Assembly (NCBI GenBank): GCA_026874595.1
Contig: CM049306.1
Location: forward strand, 6,943,519-7,007,518
Direction: 5' to 3'
Length of the DNA stretch: 64,000 nucleotides
DNA from: Sipunculus nudus
Taxonomy: Eukaryota; Annelida; Sipuncula; Golfingiida; Sipunculidae
In this document: positions 34,858 to 46,365 of the stretch, piece by piece
Layout of the letters: the number at the start of each line of letters is the position of its first letter
Position numbering within the stretch: the stretch's first letter is position 1
The notes under the pieces: generated by a model
Seen by the model: only the letters and a program-made list of their open reading frames with translations
What the model was told of the DNA's origin: nothing
Database searches by the model: none
Made by a program: the position numbers and the translations under genes

Positions 34858-36510
34858 CGTTGCATGCTGTCCTTTGTTGTTGTTTTACTAACTGTTATAA
34901 TAAAATGGGGAGGGTCTGCTAAAGGTATGCAAAAGAACAAAACTAACTCTCTTTTTGGAATTTCTGGTGACACTTGTGCATATCAGAAGAGGCTATGATG
35001 GTGAACATTTCATTTTCTGGCTTTCCATTTTTGTTTATCCCAAGCTCATGTTGCAGGGTTTTCATCATCTAATTGAACTTTCTTGCCTAAGTGTTCAAAC
35101 CTCCAAATGTAAAGGTTTATCTACCTGTATATTTTTACCTAACAAACAGGGCTTAGCAAGGTTCATCATTATCTACACAGAATTAAGAGTAGAAAATCCA
35201 TTTGGACCAATGAATCAGAGAGGTACTTTGTCCAATTATAAACAAATACATTCCAAATGCTTGTTTTGATTATACTAAGCTTCATCTTTGTTTCAAAACT
35301 TTATCCTGGGTCCATCTATGATGCTGCCATTGTGAAACAGTACAGGTCCCTGTAGTGTTTATAGCCTAGGGATGAAATAATGGCAGTTTGAGAATTCAAC
35401 ATTGGGCCTTTGCTACTGCCCAGGAGAGCCACGCTCAATATGCCTATTTTCAGTCTTGGGGAAAACACTGGGGTAAAAGCCATCAAAACTTGAGGAAAGT
35501 TGCTTGTGTATGCATAATATATGTTGAACGTGCCATAAGACAAATCAAAACTTAAGATATAGTCAGGGATTATCCCAATAAAAATGAGATATTTGTCAAT
35601 AAAACTCACTCTTGTGGCAGGGCTGTGCGTTTTATAGCAGGGCTTGGCATAAATTGAAATATGCATTGAATATGGCTGCATTATGAACTGGGCCAATTAT
35701 TACATTTTTCAATGTCACCAGTAAAGGTTAGAGCAAATGAATTTCATAAAAGTTAATCAACTTGAACAATATTTCATTTCAGAACAATTCATTACATTAA
35801 CAACATATTTTCCTTTATTTATGAATCCCACCAAGGAACAGTTGTGAATTCCTGTACATGTTATTTGTGCTTGTACCTGGGTGTAGTAAGGGTGTTTCTT
35901 GCTAAGGATAAGTTTTCCATCTGCATCTTCGAATATTATTGACATGCTGTCCTACTATATTCCCCTCTCTTTCAAATGTTTGAAGCTCCTTTACAGACTT
36001 AATACTGAATATAGTATCCATAACTATATGCTGCAATAGACAATGTGCGTGCTGACCTATATACACAGTACATACACACAGCAGTGCCCTGGTCAAGCAG
36101 GGCTGTGTCTAGGCCCACCCCTGTGCCTGGCAGCTGGCCAGCAGCTTAGCCGAAATTGCCCTATTCCCTCTGAGCCTGTGGCGGTTACCGGGGCGATGAG
36201 CTGTCAATCAAAACGAAATGAACATGATTGGCTCCGTGTATTTTTCGCTTGGCAGTGTCTGCCAGCACAAGGTCTCACCTGATTGGACAAAAATACAGTG
36301 CTCCCCTCCGGTGTAGCAATTCAGGATTCGAGGTCATAACAAACAGCGCTTACGATATAGGTACTAGGCCTATAGTTAAAGCGCTGTGTCAAGAGCGTAC
36401 AATCTTTGATGTTGACCAAGATAGGGTAAATTTCGTTCAGCCCCGTATCTGAAAATATTGAGTATGGTCTGGACAACTATTATGCCAAATTTCATGCTTC
36501 TGTCATCTTT

Positions 36511-37123
36511 TGCACTATTATTCTTAATATGCAACTTAACCGCTGAACTCACTTAAATTTTACCAAAATCTTTATTTTAAAAGAGCTTATGAGTGTAAGC
36601 TCAGTACTTCCGATGCTTTCTAGGGACATTATAACCCAAGTTCTTGACATTTTTTAAACATAAGAACACTTTTGCAAACTTTCATGCTTTTTTCATTTTT
36701 ACACAATTCATCTTAATATGGAAGCTTAACCGCTGTTACTTGATAAACTGGTAAAACTTAAAGTGCAGTACAGGCTACTATAAGTGCAGGCCTAAGAAGC
36801 CCTTTACCGATAAAGTTTTGTGAAGAATGACTTTGTCAGACAAGTTGGTTCTGCCCAGCGTACGTTATTTTTAAGAATATAGACGTTTTTTTTATAAGCA
36901 AGAGCAATTAACTACTACCTTTCCACACATGCGGTGTTTTGTCTTCCTATATGTGCGGGTCCCCGCCTTCGGATGACCCATTTATTATGGTAAGGGTATG
37001 CACTAATAATCATAATTTCTTCAATTTAAGTGTAATGTTTTAATTCAATATTCAGTCAAACATTTATACTGGCGAAGCAAGTCTGGTTAAGAGAGGATTG
37101 AAATAGTATTTAACCAGCCAGTC
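36511..37123. other. Intergenic sequence, nothing recognised
   Basis: Apart from short repeated phrases (AACTTAACCGCTG near 36535, AGCTTAACCGCTG near 36725) I see no feature. Confidence 0.4.
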
Positions 37124-37240
37124 TAGTCCATCTCTGGACTCTATATATTATCCTATGTGAGATCTGTTGGACGGGCCAATCGTCCTTCCAACAGATCTAA
37201 CATATACTGATATAGGATGATAGGGTCCAGAGATGAACTA
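37124..37240. repeat. Foldback hairpin element
   Basis: The two halves are inverted copies: TAGTCCATCTCTGGACTCTA on the left and the complement of TAGGGTCCAGAGATGAACTA on the right. At the centre AGATCTGTTGGA pairs with TCCAACAGATCT around a loop of about 15 bases. The arms are about 50 bases with a few mismatches. It could be a tiny foldback MITE or a small-RNA precursor. Confidence 0.75.
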
Positions 37241-37642
37241 CAGCCAGGCCAACATGGTTGCTATCTCCTGCATGCCACACTTTACCTAGATAGAGATGGC
37301 TTCCGGGCCGTATATCGATGAATTAGACTTGTAATGTTTTCTTCTATGCAGCCCGATGAGCTATATGTCAGCTTAATTGTCTTTTCCAAAGATACGGGCA
37401 CATACCGACAACTTATTTTTTAAACCGCATGTGGCATCCGCATGCGGGCTCTGAAAAAAAAGTCAAACACTGCTGGAGTTCACCCTATGTCTAGCTAATT
37501 CTTGATTTACATGCTATGTAAAAGCGTCTTCCAGAAATCTAGAAAAAGCAATAAATTATAATCCATGTAACATCAATAAAAAGACCTGGTTCTTTGATAA
37601 ATTAAAAGTAGAACATCAAACAGTCAACAACGAAACCCTCCC

Positions 37643-37685
37643 AACACACACATACATACATACACACACGCACATACACACACAT
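37643..37685. repeat. CA-rich microsatellite
   Basis: An imperfect ACACATACATACACACACGC run. Confidence 0.8.
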
Positions 37686-38078
37686 GACTTATTCAAATCT
37701 TCTGCAACATTGATTAGGCCCATCTGGTATCTTCCATTAAAAAAATAAAGAAAGAATATTCACGGACAGTTCATCATTTAGATCCATAGAATTATTCCAT
37801 TTATTAAAAAATTATCAGTAAAACTATTTAAGTACAACTAAGCTGGTGCACTTTTTTTAACATATTTATTTCAATTTAAATGGTTCAAGTAGAACAGGAG
37901 TGCTAATGAATGCACGCTTCTACATTCATTACTAAATGATGCAGTTGATATCAAGTGCACTTTAAATATAATACATTAACAAAACAAACAAAGAAATAAA
38001 CACATGGCACACATGTATACTTATATATACATCACGTCATTTATAGGTTTACTACTACACACTGAATGCCTTGATCTG
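37686..38078. other. Intergenic sequence, nothing recognised
   Basis: AT-rich, with no repeat terminus or coding signal seen. Confidence 0.4.
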
Positions 38079-38860
38079 TCATAGCCAGCCAGCCGTGAAA
38101 TCAAGGTCTTTTTCCAGAAATTTCTAAATTTCAAGACCTTTAACTTAGATAAAAAATTGAGACATGTTAGATATCCTATTAATATATGCAGATGTAGTGA
38201 AATTATACGATGTCATAATGAGGGTGTGATGTTTTAAAACTGATGATCCTGGTTGTATTAATAAACTGCCATGTCTTCTGCCAAGTTTTACTTTACACTG
38301 TCAGGTGTCCCTCTCCCTTACTTTTCCCAAGTTTCATGTCATAGCCAGCTATCCGTGAAATCAAGGTCTTTTTCCAGAAATTTCTAAATTTCAAGACCTT
38401 TAAATTAGATAAAAAATTGAGACATGTTAGATATCCTATTAATATATGCAGATGTAGTGAAATTATACGATGTCATAATGAGGGTGTGATGTTTAAAAAC
38501 TGATGATCCTGGTTGTATTAATAAACTGCCATGTCTTCTGCCAAGTTTTATTTTACACTGTCAGGTGTCCCTCTCCCTTACTTTTCCCAAGTTTCATGTC
38601 ATAGCCAGCCATCCGTGAAATCAAGGTCTTTTTCCAGAAATTTCTAAATTTCAAGACCTTTAAATTAGATAAAAAATTGAGACATGTTAGATTTCCTATT
38701 AATATATGCAGATGTAGTGAAATTATACGATGTCATAATGAGGATGTGATGTTTAAAAACTGATCATCCTGGTTGTATTAATAAACTGCCATGTCTTCTG
38801 CCACGTTTTACTTTACACTGTCGGGTGACCCTCTGCCTTACTTTTCCCAAGTTTCATGTC
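38079..38860 (+). repeat. Three tandem copies of a 260-bp unit
   Basis: Units start at 38079, 38339 and 38599 with TCATAGCCAGC and end CCCAAGTTTCATG. They differ at only a few positions. Each unit has an internal inverted word pair AAGGTCTTTTTCCAG/TCAAGACCTTTAA. There is no significant open frame. Confidence 0.93.
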
Positions 38861-39433
38861 CACATCTCCTGATCTTATTTTCAGGTCTGATCGAACTGCC
38901 TATCTTCCAAAAGCTTTTTAATGATAAACATTTTAAAACTAAATGTGTGTGCTTTCGTAATTCCTGATATGAGTTACTGAAAGTCGTATGTGGTACATAA
39001 CACATCGATCTGGCCTACCTCCTGATAAGGCGTACTGTACTCGAGTCTTTTGTGTGGTTTCGTTATCAAAATGGCACTTCTCACGTATGTGGTACACATC
39101 ATAAAGGTTTCCTCTATGAAATCGATGTCTGTAGTACAGACAATAAAGTCTAAATAACCGTAGGCACAGTTTCTAGAATTAATGTTAATGATGTGATGTT
39201 CAACACAAACGAATAATTTATTAATGAGGGATAAAAAAATTCCCCCTGCTTGCATGTTATAACAAATATCTATATTATAATTGACGGTACTGGAACCGGA
39301 CTTTTGCCACGGAGCTCCTCTGATTGGGATATGCATGTTTTTGGTCTTGAACTATCAGGAGTGATGCGATGTGTGTCCGACGGAGGTCATGTTCCTAATT
39401 TACTTATAAATATAAGATACTTCAAATTATTTT
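38861..39433. other. Intergenic sequence with an unassigned minus-strand open frame
   Basis: A 120-codon frame (38974-39336, minus) is open, but I recognise no family and no splice sites. It is left uncalled. Confidence 0.4.
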
Positions 39434-40234
39434 TAGCGCAGCTGACTTTAAGTCATCTAAGCTATAGCGATCACTTTTTGTCCGGCGTCCGTCCGTCTGT
39501 CCGTCCGTCAATTAACCAGGCACAAATCGTAACCGCTGGACCTGGAATCTGCTAGCTTGATATCCCGGAAGTCCATTAAAAAACTCCTTGGAAACCTGAA
39601 ATTAGGTCTCTGTTACCCATATCCTCCGAGCTATGGGACTCAAAAGTACCCCCTCCCCCAAGAATAATTAAAAAATTGATACAAAAGCTACAGTGTCTGA
39701 ACAACTAATGCATTGATCACCATGATTCTTTGCATGCATATATTTATTATGGAGTGTTTCAGCAGTTCCTGCAGAATGGTGGCGCCACCTGGATTTTTTT
39801 TCTGATTATTAGGCATTTATTTCTCTATTTTGGAGATCTTCAAAGATGCGGACGTCTGATAACAGGTCACAAGTCGTGACCATTGGACCTTGAATCTTTT
39901 AACTGAACATCCAGGGAGGTCCATTAAAATTTGTTTATGAACCTGAAAATAGATCTCTGTTACCCATATCTTCCGAGCAATTGGGGTTCAAAGATGCGGT
40001 CGTCCGTTGTAAGGGCACAAATCATGACCGTTGCACCTAGAATCTTCTAACTTGACATCCAGGGATGTCCTTGAAAAAATCTTCTTGGAAACCAGACATT
40101 AGGTCTCTGTTACCCATATTCTCTGAGCTATGCTTCAGCTGAATAGGAAAACCACTTACAAAATTTGGCATTCAGAAGATAAATTTCTTTTGTGAATGTC
40201 ATCCTACTTAGCGTCATGACCCCTGGGTCACTTG
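39434..40234 (+). mobile_element. Helentron-like element B, short copy
   Basis: It begins TAGCGCAGCTGACTTTAAG, followed by GTCCGTCCGTC, then about two and a half internal units of the same type as in 22014-28885 (GGGCACAAATC, GAGCTATGGG, GGTGGCGCCACCT). It ends GACCCCTGGGTCACTTG before T, the family's 3' hairpin and terminus. Confidence 0.82.
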
Positions 40235-41049
40235 TTCGACGGGGCTATCGCAGCGCCATCTGTCGGCAACTACGATTGTACATCAAAGCAGAAAGTAGTG
40301 TGCTGCTCTGAATCAATACCTGAGGCCCTCGTTCCGCCCCCGTGTCCCGACAGGTATGTGACACGGCCATTCGTTCCACCGCAAGCAGTGAGGAAGAGAT
40401 CAAGAAGTTCGAGCTAGATGAGGTTTCCGAATTTTTCGAAATTTAATGAAAATAATTCAAATTTCGTTTTTCCTATGGCCTGTTCGTGTTGTTGGGTTAT
40501 CTAACAATATTATAATAATAAACTGGTATTCAAATATTAAATAATGAACGGGTAGTATAATCTAGTTCTATAATTTTTTAATATTATTAAGAATTAACAT
40601 TTTACCTCATTAAGGCAAGCCTTCTCCGTTTAATCTTTAATGTGAGAGACGCTTTTGAAGTGGTACGTTATATGATATGTATTTATACACATTCAACACG
40701 AATATGTATCTTTTATTCAGTAATGCAACTTTTAGCCGAGGTATCGTAATTTTATCGTTAATTAAAATACAAGTATTATTAAGTTGCAAGAAGATACCCT
40801 CTCATAAACGCTATAGTGTCTCTGTTATAATAGAAACTAATGACAAAACCTAAAAAAAAGAGCCCCAGGTCCGAAAAGAGGGGTGGGGGGGGGGGGGGGG
40901 GGGGTCCACGAAACGAAAATTGATCTGAAACAATAATTTTTATATTGACATCATTCTGTATCAAGGTAAATATGCAATGTTGCCTTAACAAAAAAAAAGA
41001 ACAAGCAATATCACGACGTTGTGAAAACGTAATGTGGCTTTAGCTGGGA
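40235..41049. other. Intergenic sequence, mostly unrecognised
   Basis: It contains a 20-base G run at 40885-40904. An open frame directly after element B (to 40417) has no recognisable product. Confidence 0.4.
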
Positions 41050-42735
41050 CACCTATACAGGAAATGCATCCTTCATGTATCTTACATGATGTCATGGACC
41101 ATACACACTACGTGTACATGATGTCATGGACCATACAAACTACGTGTACATGATGTCATGGACCATACAAACTACGTGTACATGATGTCATGGACCAATA
41201 CAAACTACGTGTACAGGAAGTGCATCCTTCATGCATCGTACATGATGTCATGGACGATACACACTACGTGTACATGATGTCATGGACCATACAAACTACG
41301 TGTACATGACGTCATGGACCATACAAACTACGTGTACATGATGTCATGGACCATACAAACTACGTGTACATGATGTGATGGACCAATACAAACTACGTGT
41401 ACAGGAAGTGCATCCTTCATGCATCGTACATGATGTCATGGACGATACACACTACGTGTACATGATGTCATGGACCATACAAACTATGTGTACATGATAT
41501 CATAGACGATACAAACTACGTGCACATGATATCACGGACGATACAAACTACGTGCACATGATATCACGGACGATACAAACTACGTGTATAAGAAGAGCTC
41601 CTTCATGAATCGTACATTATATCATAGACGATACAAACTACGTGTACATGATGTCATGGACGATACAAACTACGTGTACATGATGTCATGGACCCTACAA
41701 ACTATGTGTACATGATGTATTGGGCGATACAAGCTACATGTACATGATGTCATGGACGATACAAACTACGTGTACATGATATCACGGAAAATATAAACTA
41801 CTTGTACAGAAAGAGCTCATTCATGAATTGTACATTATATCATAGACGATACAAACTACGTGTTCATAATGTCATGGACGATACAAACTACGTGTACAGG
41901 AAGTGTATCCTTCATGCATCGTTCATGATGTCATGGACGAGAAAAAAAACGTTTACATGATATCATGGACGATGCAAACTACGTGTACATGATACCATGG
42001 ACGATACAAACTACGTGTACACGATGTCATGGACGATACAAGCTACGTGTACATGATGTCATGGACGATACAAACTACGTGCACATGATATCACGGAAAA
42101 TACAAACTACTTGTACAGGAAGAGCTCATTCATGAATTGTACATTATATCATAGACGATACAAACTACGTGTTCATAATGTCATGGACGATACAAACTAC
42201 GTGTACAGGAAGTGCATCTTTCATGCATCGTTCATGATGTCATGGACGAGAAAAAAAACGTTTACATGATACCATGGACGATACAAACTACGTGTACATG
42301 ATGTCATGGACGATACAAGCTACGTGTACTTAAGATACCATGGACGATAGAAAACTACGTGTACAGGAAGAGCATCCTTCATTAATCGTACATGATGTCA
42401 TGGACGATACAACTACATGTACATTATATCATGGTCGAAACAAACTACGTGTACATGATATCATGGACGACACAAAATACGTGTACATGATGTCATGGAC
42501 GATACAAGCTATGTGTATATGATATCATGGACGATACAAACTACGTGTACAGGAAGAGCATCCTTCATTAATCGTACATGATGTCATGGACGATACAACT
42601 ACATGTACTTGATATCATTGACGATACAACTACATTTATTATATCATGGACGATACAAACTACGTATACATGATGTCATTGATGATTCAAACTACGTGTA
42701 CATCATATCATGGACGATACAAACTACGTGTAAAT
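41050..42735 (+). repeat. Minisatellite with 32-bp unit and higher-order structure
   Basis: About 50 units of the type ACATGATGTCATGGACGATA followed by CAAACTACGTGT are arranged head to tail. A variant block (AGGAAGTGCATCCTTCATGC) is inserted at intervals, giving a higher-order repeat of several units. Units differ by point changes, and a full TGACGTCA occurs once near 41307. The short open frames inside are by-products. Confidence 0.93.
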
Positions 42736-43048
42736 TCATTGATTGGCGAACAAATAAAGCATTCACTGCTGTAAAACCTGTCAGTACTTGTGGTTCTTAT
42801 TTATATTGATTTATCAATTTTTTTATCATGGTGGCGATCAAAGGGGAATCCGTGCAGGATCCATAATACAATAAAGCGAGGACTTCTTGATTTCTTTCTC
42901 AATTAATCCAGAGTAACAGATATTATTACGTAGCCCTGATATTAGATTAAGAACCAGATCTCTTGTGGGGTTAAATTTGGTGTTGTCATATTACAGGATA
43001 ACGAATTACTATCAGTATAAATGTCGGTTTGTTAGTTTTCTATATTAA

Positions 43049-45165
43049 TAAGATAAGATAACATTTATTGGCCTTCAGTTCCAGGAATTGTTGTTGACTT
43101 GCAATTTATTACATAAAAATAAATAAATACATGACAATAACACCGAACGTATTTGACTATGCATGTAAAATAACATGTAAAAATGATAAAACATAATTCT
43201 CGAGGTAAAACACATAATTCAATACATTATATATCTAGAGGGTTGCGAGTTAAAAAGTTTAATACTGTATGGCACAAGAGATTTTTTTAAAGCGAGTAGT
43301 TCTGCAGAATTTTACATCTAAGTGTTTACCTGAAGATAAAAAACTGAACTCTGAATAAAAGGGATGTAGTGTGTCGTTCATGACCTTTGATATGAAGGTC
43401 ATTGATTTGGTTTCACAGATTTCCTGGTAGGTGGCAAGAAAAGTACTAGTTATTCTAAAACTTCTCTTCCTGGTATTATTTAGTTGTTGCTTTAACTTGT
43501 CAGATATATTTGTAAACCAGCACTCCAATGCATTAGAAAGGACACTGGAAATTACTGAATTATAAAACATAGTAATAATTGTTTTGTCAATTGATACGTA
43601 GCTTTCTTAGATTATATAGGTTATATTATCTTTTGTTTGATTTCTTGGATTGATTCAACACATGTTCTTTCCAATTCAAATTTCTGTCAAAAATACATCC
43701 TAAGTATTTATAATTTGTATCCGCCAAAACGAAGTTTTGTGGATACTATGTTTTTGACCGGGTTCCGTCGCCGCGTTCGTTTCCGGAGAACTCCTCTGAG
43801 ACTACTGGACTGATTTTTTTCGAAACTTACACCAATTATCGGGTCACATGTGAACTGGTGCCTAACCAATTGGCATTGACCTCTGACCTTTTCTCTCTGC
43901 CCAGCGTCCATTTGTGTGTTTGTTTCCACACATGAACCCACATATCTGGGGAACCGTTTGACCGATCAGGAAACAAATCTTGTCCAACTGTAGCCCTTGG
44001 ATAGCTTTATAACATACACAAAAAATGGTGGCGCCATCTGCAACCATGTTTGCACAGTATCCGTCTGTTCGTCTGCCTTGGGTTAAATTCACTCATATCT
44101 CTGCAGTGGTTTAACTAATTCACCTGAAATTCGGTATGTGTATCCAACCTGAATAGCTTTCTTGATTTTATGACAGGTGGCGCCACCTACATTCACGTTC
44201 ACGCTGCAGACATCCATGCTTATATCTCCGGACTGGTTTGACGTATCTTCTTGAAAATTTGCATGTGTATAGATCTCACAGCTCTTTATCATACGCAAAA
44301 CTGGTGGCGCCACCTGCAACCAATTTTGCACAGCATCCGTCTGTTTGTCTGCCGTGGGATAAAATCACTGATATCTCGGCAGTGGTTTGACGTATCTGCC
44401 TAAAAATTTGCATGTTTATACATCCTGGACAGCTTTCTTGATTTTATGACAGGTGGCGCCACCTACATTCTAGTTTTACGCTGCAGACATCCAAGCTCAT
44501 ATCTCGGAAACCGTTTGACCGATTGGGCCAAAATTTTGCATGTGCATAGATATCACATAGCTCTCTATCATACACAAAACTGGAGGGGCCATCTGCAACC
44601 ATTTTTGCACAGCGTCCGTCTGTTTGTCTGCCGTGGGCTAAAATCACTCATATTTCAGTATGTGGTTTGACTTATGCAGACATCCATGCTAATATGCAAC
44701 ACACCTCACTCTATTTCCCCTTGCCACTCAATCCATGCCTCACTTCACCCGTTCCACTCTGATTTTGGCAGATACACGTAGTCGCTTGTCGACTACCCGT
44801 ATTCTATTTTTCTATGATATCTACATCTTCATTTTTGATAACAACTGGGGTAATCACAGAATTTAATCTCCTGAAATCAAAGACTACTTCTTTAATTTTC
44901 TTAACTTTTAATTGAAGGTAGTGTTCCTTACACCAACCAGTCACATATTGAATGGTTTTCCTGTAGATTGATTCATCATTCATGTGTGTCAGGCTTTGAA
45001 TGACTGTGTCATCTGCATATTTGATAACTTAACGATCTGAAAGACTCACAGACAAATTATTTGTATATAGGATAAAAAGAAAGACTGACAGAACACAGCC
45101 TTGTGGGGCACCAGTATCTATGATTATATCTGAAGAAGTTTCTTTGTTATGACTATAACTTCTCC
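43049..45165 (-). mobile_element. Non-LTR retrotransposon, 5' truncated and decayed, split by a Helitron-like element
   Basis: Read on the minus strand from about 45150, it encodes TGAPQGCVLSVFLFILYTN, then a stop, then KYADDTVI (the reverse transcriptase palm YADD). After the interruption come YKYLGCIFD and a C-terminal piece with FYNSVISSVLSNALECWF. These are typical of Rex1/L2/CR1-type LINEs. The 3' end is a short TTATC repeat tail near 43050. The stop and frame shifts make it a pseudogene. Confidence 0.85.
43720..44807 (+). mobile_element. Helitron/Helentron-like element E, copy 1, inside the LINE
   Basis: The 5' end is TCCGCCAAAACGAAGTTTTG (a hairpin with its surroundings), preceded by A at 43719. 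The 3' side has TTTTGGCAGATAC (complement of the start), a hairpin GTAGTCG-CTTGT-CGACTAC, and the end TTCTAT before T. The interior has four units of about 130-150 bp carrying GGTGGCGCCACCT or a near variant. Removing it rejoins the LINE in frame with no target duplication. Confidence 0.85.
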
Positions 45166-46100
45166 GGCGTTTCTGTTGCGCTTTTCACAAGATGTACTCT
45201 ATGCTGTCCACTGCTGCTCAAAATATGACTTTGTTGTGATTTAACAACAAAATTGGAAGAAAATGAACATCATCTTCCCACGTAAGTAACCTGTAGTATG
45301 AGTAAACAGGTGGCGCCACCTATTTTCCAAATTTGTTTTGGTCATGGGAATATACGGAATCGGTAATGAATTTTAACAAGTGATTCCAGCCATCGTTTGC
45401 ACTTTTATTTCATATTATCGGCCACTTTGCTTTTTGGTATTATAAAACTCATGCTCCGTCTAGCTTAGAGGTAGCCCTGTTTAATTTTTTAACTTGTACA
45501 CCGGCCCTTTAACTAAGTGATTGTCAAAACAATATGCTGTTCATAAAATATTCAGCAAAAGAATAGCTAAGGGATTTGTACAAGTTATTCCAGCCGCCCT
45601 GGGCACTTTCATACAACATATTTTGAATGTTGTTACTTCAGGTCATGTTCGGTCAAAATTATAATCATCCCTATATAATATTTACGTTGAAATTAATACA
45701 ATGGACCTACTCAGCAAGTGTGTTAAAATAATGTTTCTAATAATATATCCAATAATTTTTTAGCTTTTCAAAATTCACAAGCTTTTTTAAGAATAACATC
45801 AGTAATTCGTTTCACATTTGTTCAAGTTTTTAGGAATCATATTTAAACAAAATTAAAATTTACATTGTTTTACAAAACACCCAATGTTTGTAGCATGCTT
45901 TGTGGAAGTACGATCTCGCCATTCTCATGCCTTACAATTTAAAGTCTGTATACCCATAATATTCGTATAAAGCTTTAATCGATCAATCAAGCGTCGGGGA
46001 ACGTACGTTGTCCCCTCAACGGCGCACTCTTTGATGAGCGCAATGAAACTGAAACGCCCCCTGTCAGCAGACGATGAGAGTGAAGCAGGTCGATAAGTCT
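45166..46100. other. Intergenic sequence up to the NELFA promoter
   Basis: It contains one AGGTGGCGCCACCT near 45310 but no clear element boundary. The rest is AT-rich and unrecognised. Confidence 0.4.
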
Positions 46101-46158
46101 GATTTGATTGGTTGAAAATAGCTGGAGCTATGGCCGCTTCTGCGGGTCTGGTTCCAAT
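45980..46158 (+). promoter_or_regulatory. NELFA: Probable NELFA promoter and 5' leader
   Basis: The sequence changes from AT-rich to relatively CpG-rich just before the start codon (GCGTCGGGGAACGTACGTTG, AACGGCGCAC, GAAACGCCCCC) and has an inverted CCAAT box (GATTGGTTG) near 46105. No TATA box is evident. The transcription start is not determined. Confidence 0.5.
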
Positions 46159-46255
46159 ATGGCCGTTCGTGATACGGACACCGCGCTGTGGCTTCATAAC
46201 AAACTCGGTTCTACGGATGATTTGTGGTCTGGGCGGTCAATATGCTCTCAGCTGA
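46130..46255 (+). other. Upstream overlapping open frame (41 codons)
   Basis: An ATG in a good context (GCTATGG) lies 29 bases before the NELFA ATG, in another frame, and runs to TGA at 46253-46255. If it is in the leader it would compete for initiation. It is not proposed as a protein gene. Confidence 0.4.
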
Positions 46256-46365
46256 CCCGAGAGCGACTCCACAATATCAGAGAATGTTTCTACAACCTCC
46301 AGCCGTACGTGAAAGTCAAGCTCATGCTCGCCTTCTTTCACATCCCGAAGCGCAACATCGAAGAG
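46159..46365 (+). CDS. NELFA: NELFA exon 1
   Basis: It encodes MAVRDTDTALWLHNKLGSTD and the first helical repeats of the NELF-A N-terminal domain, ending HIPKRNIEE at the donor GAG|GTAAGA. It is 69 codons, phase 0. Confidence 0.94.

Larger units (their letters stand above)
30590..36510. repeat. Complex of three inverted-repeat pairs
   Basis: Pair 1: about 30600-30710 is the inverted copy of about 36405-36505 (shared words TCTGAAAATA and GGACAACTAT). Pair 2: about 31750-31905 inverted at 33815-33955 (CTCTCCATGGCTC, GGGGTGGA, ACCGTGGACGGG). Pair 3: about 34715-34800 inverted at 36090-36165 (TTCGGCTAAG, GCTGCTGGC, GGGGTGGGCC). No coding frame is recognised between them. This may be a decayed large inverted-repeat transposon with later insertions. 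Confidence 0.6.

Noticed and set aside
35316-35696. 126-codon minus-strand open frame in the inverted-repeat complex
   Set aside because: No recognisable motif and no splice sites; it is treated as chance in AT-rich sequence.
38974-39336. 120-codon minus-strand open frame
   Set aside because: The composition is not obviously random, but no family, start context or exon boundary could be supported.
41050-42735. Regularly repeated 32-bp units resembling a CRISPR array
   Set aside because: Units are head to tail with no unique spacers, there are no cas genes, and the genome is eukaryotic. It is a minisatellite.
42340-42809. Open frames with MMSWTIQ-type repeats
   Set aside because: They are by-products of the 32-bp minisatellite read in frame over short stretches.
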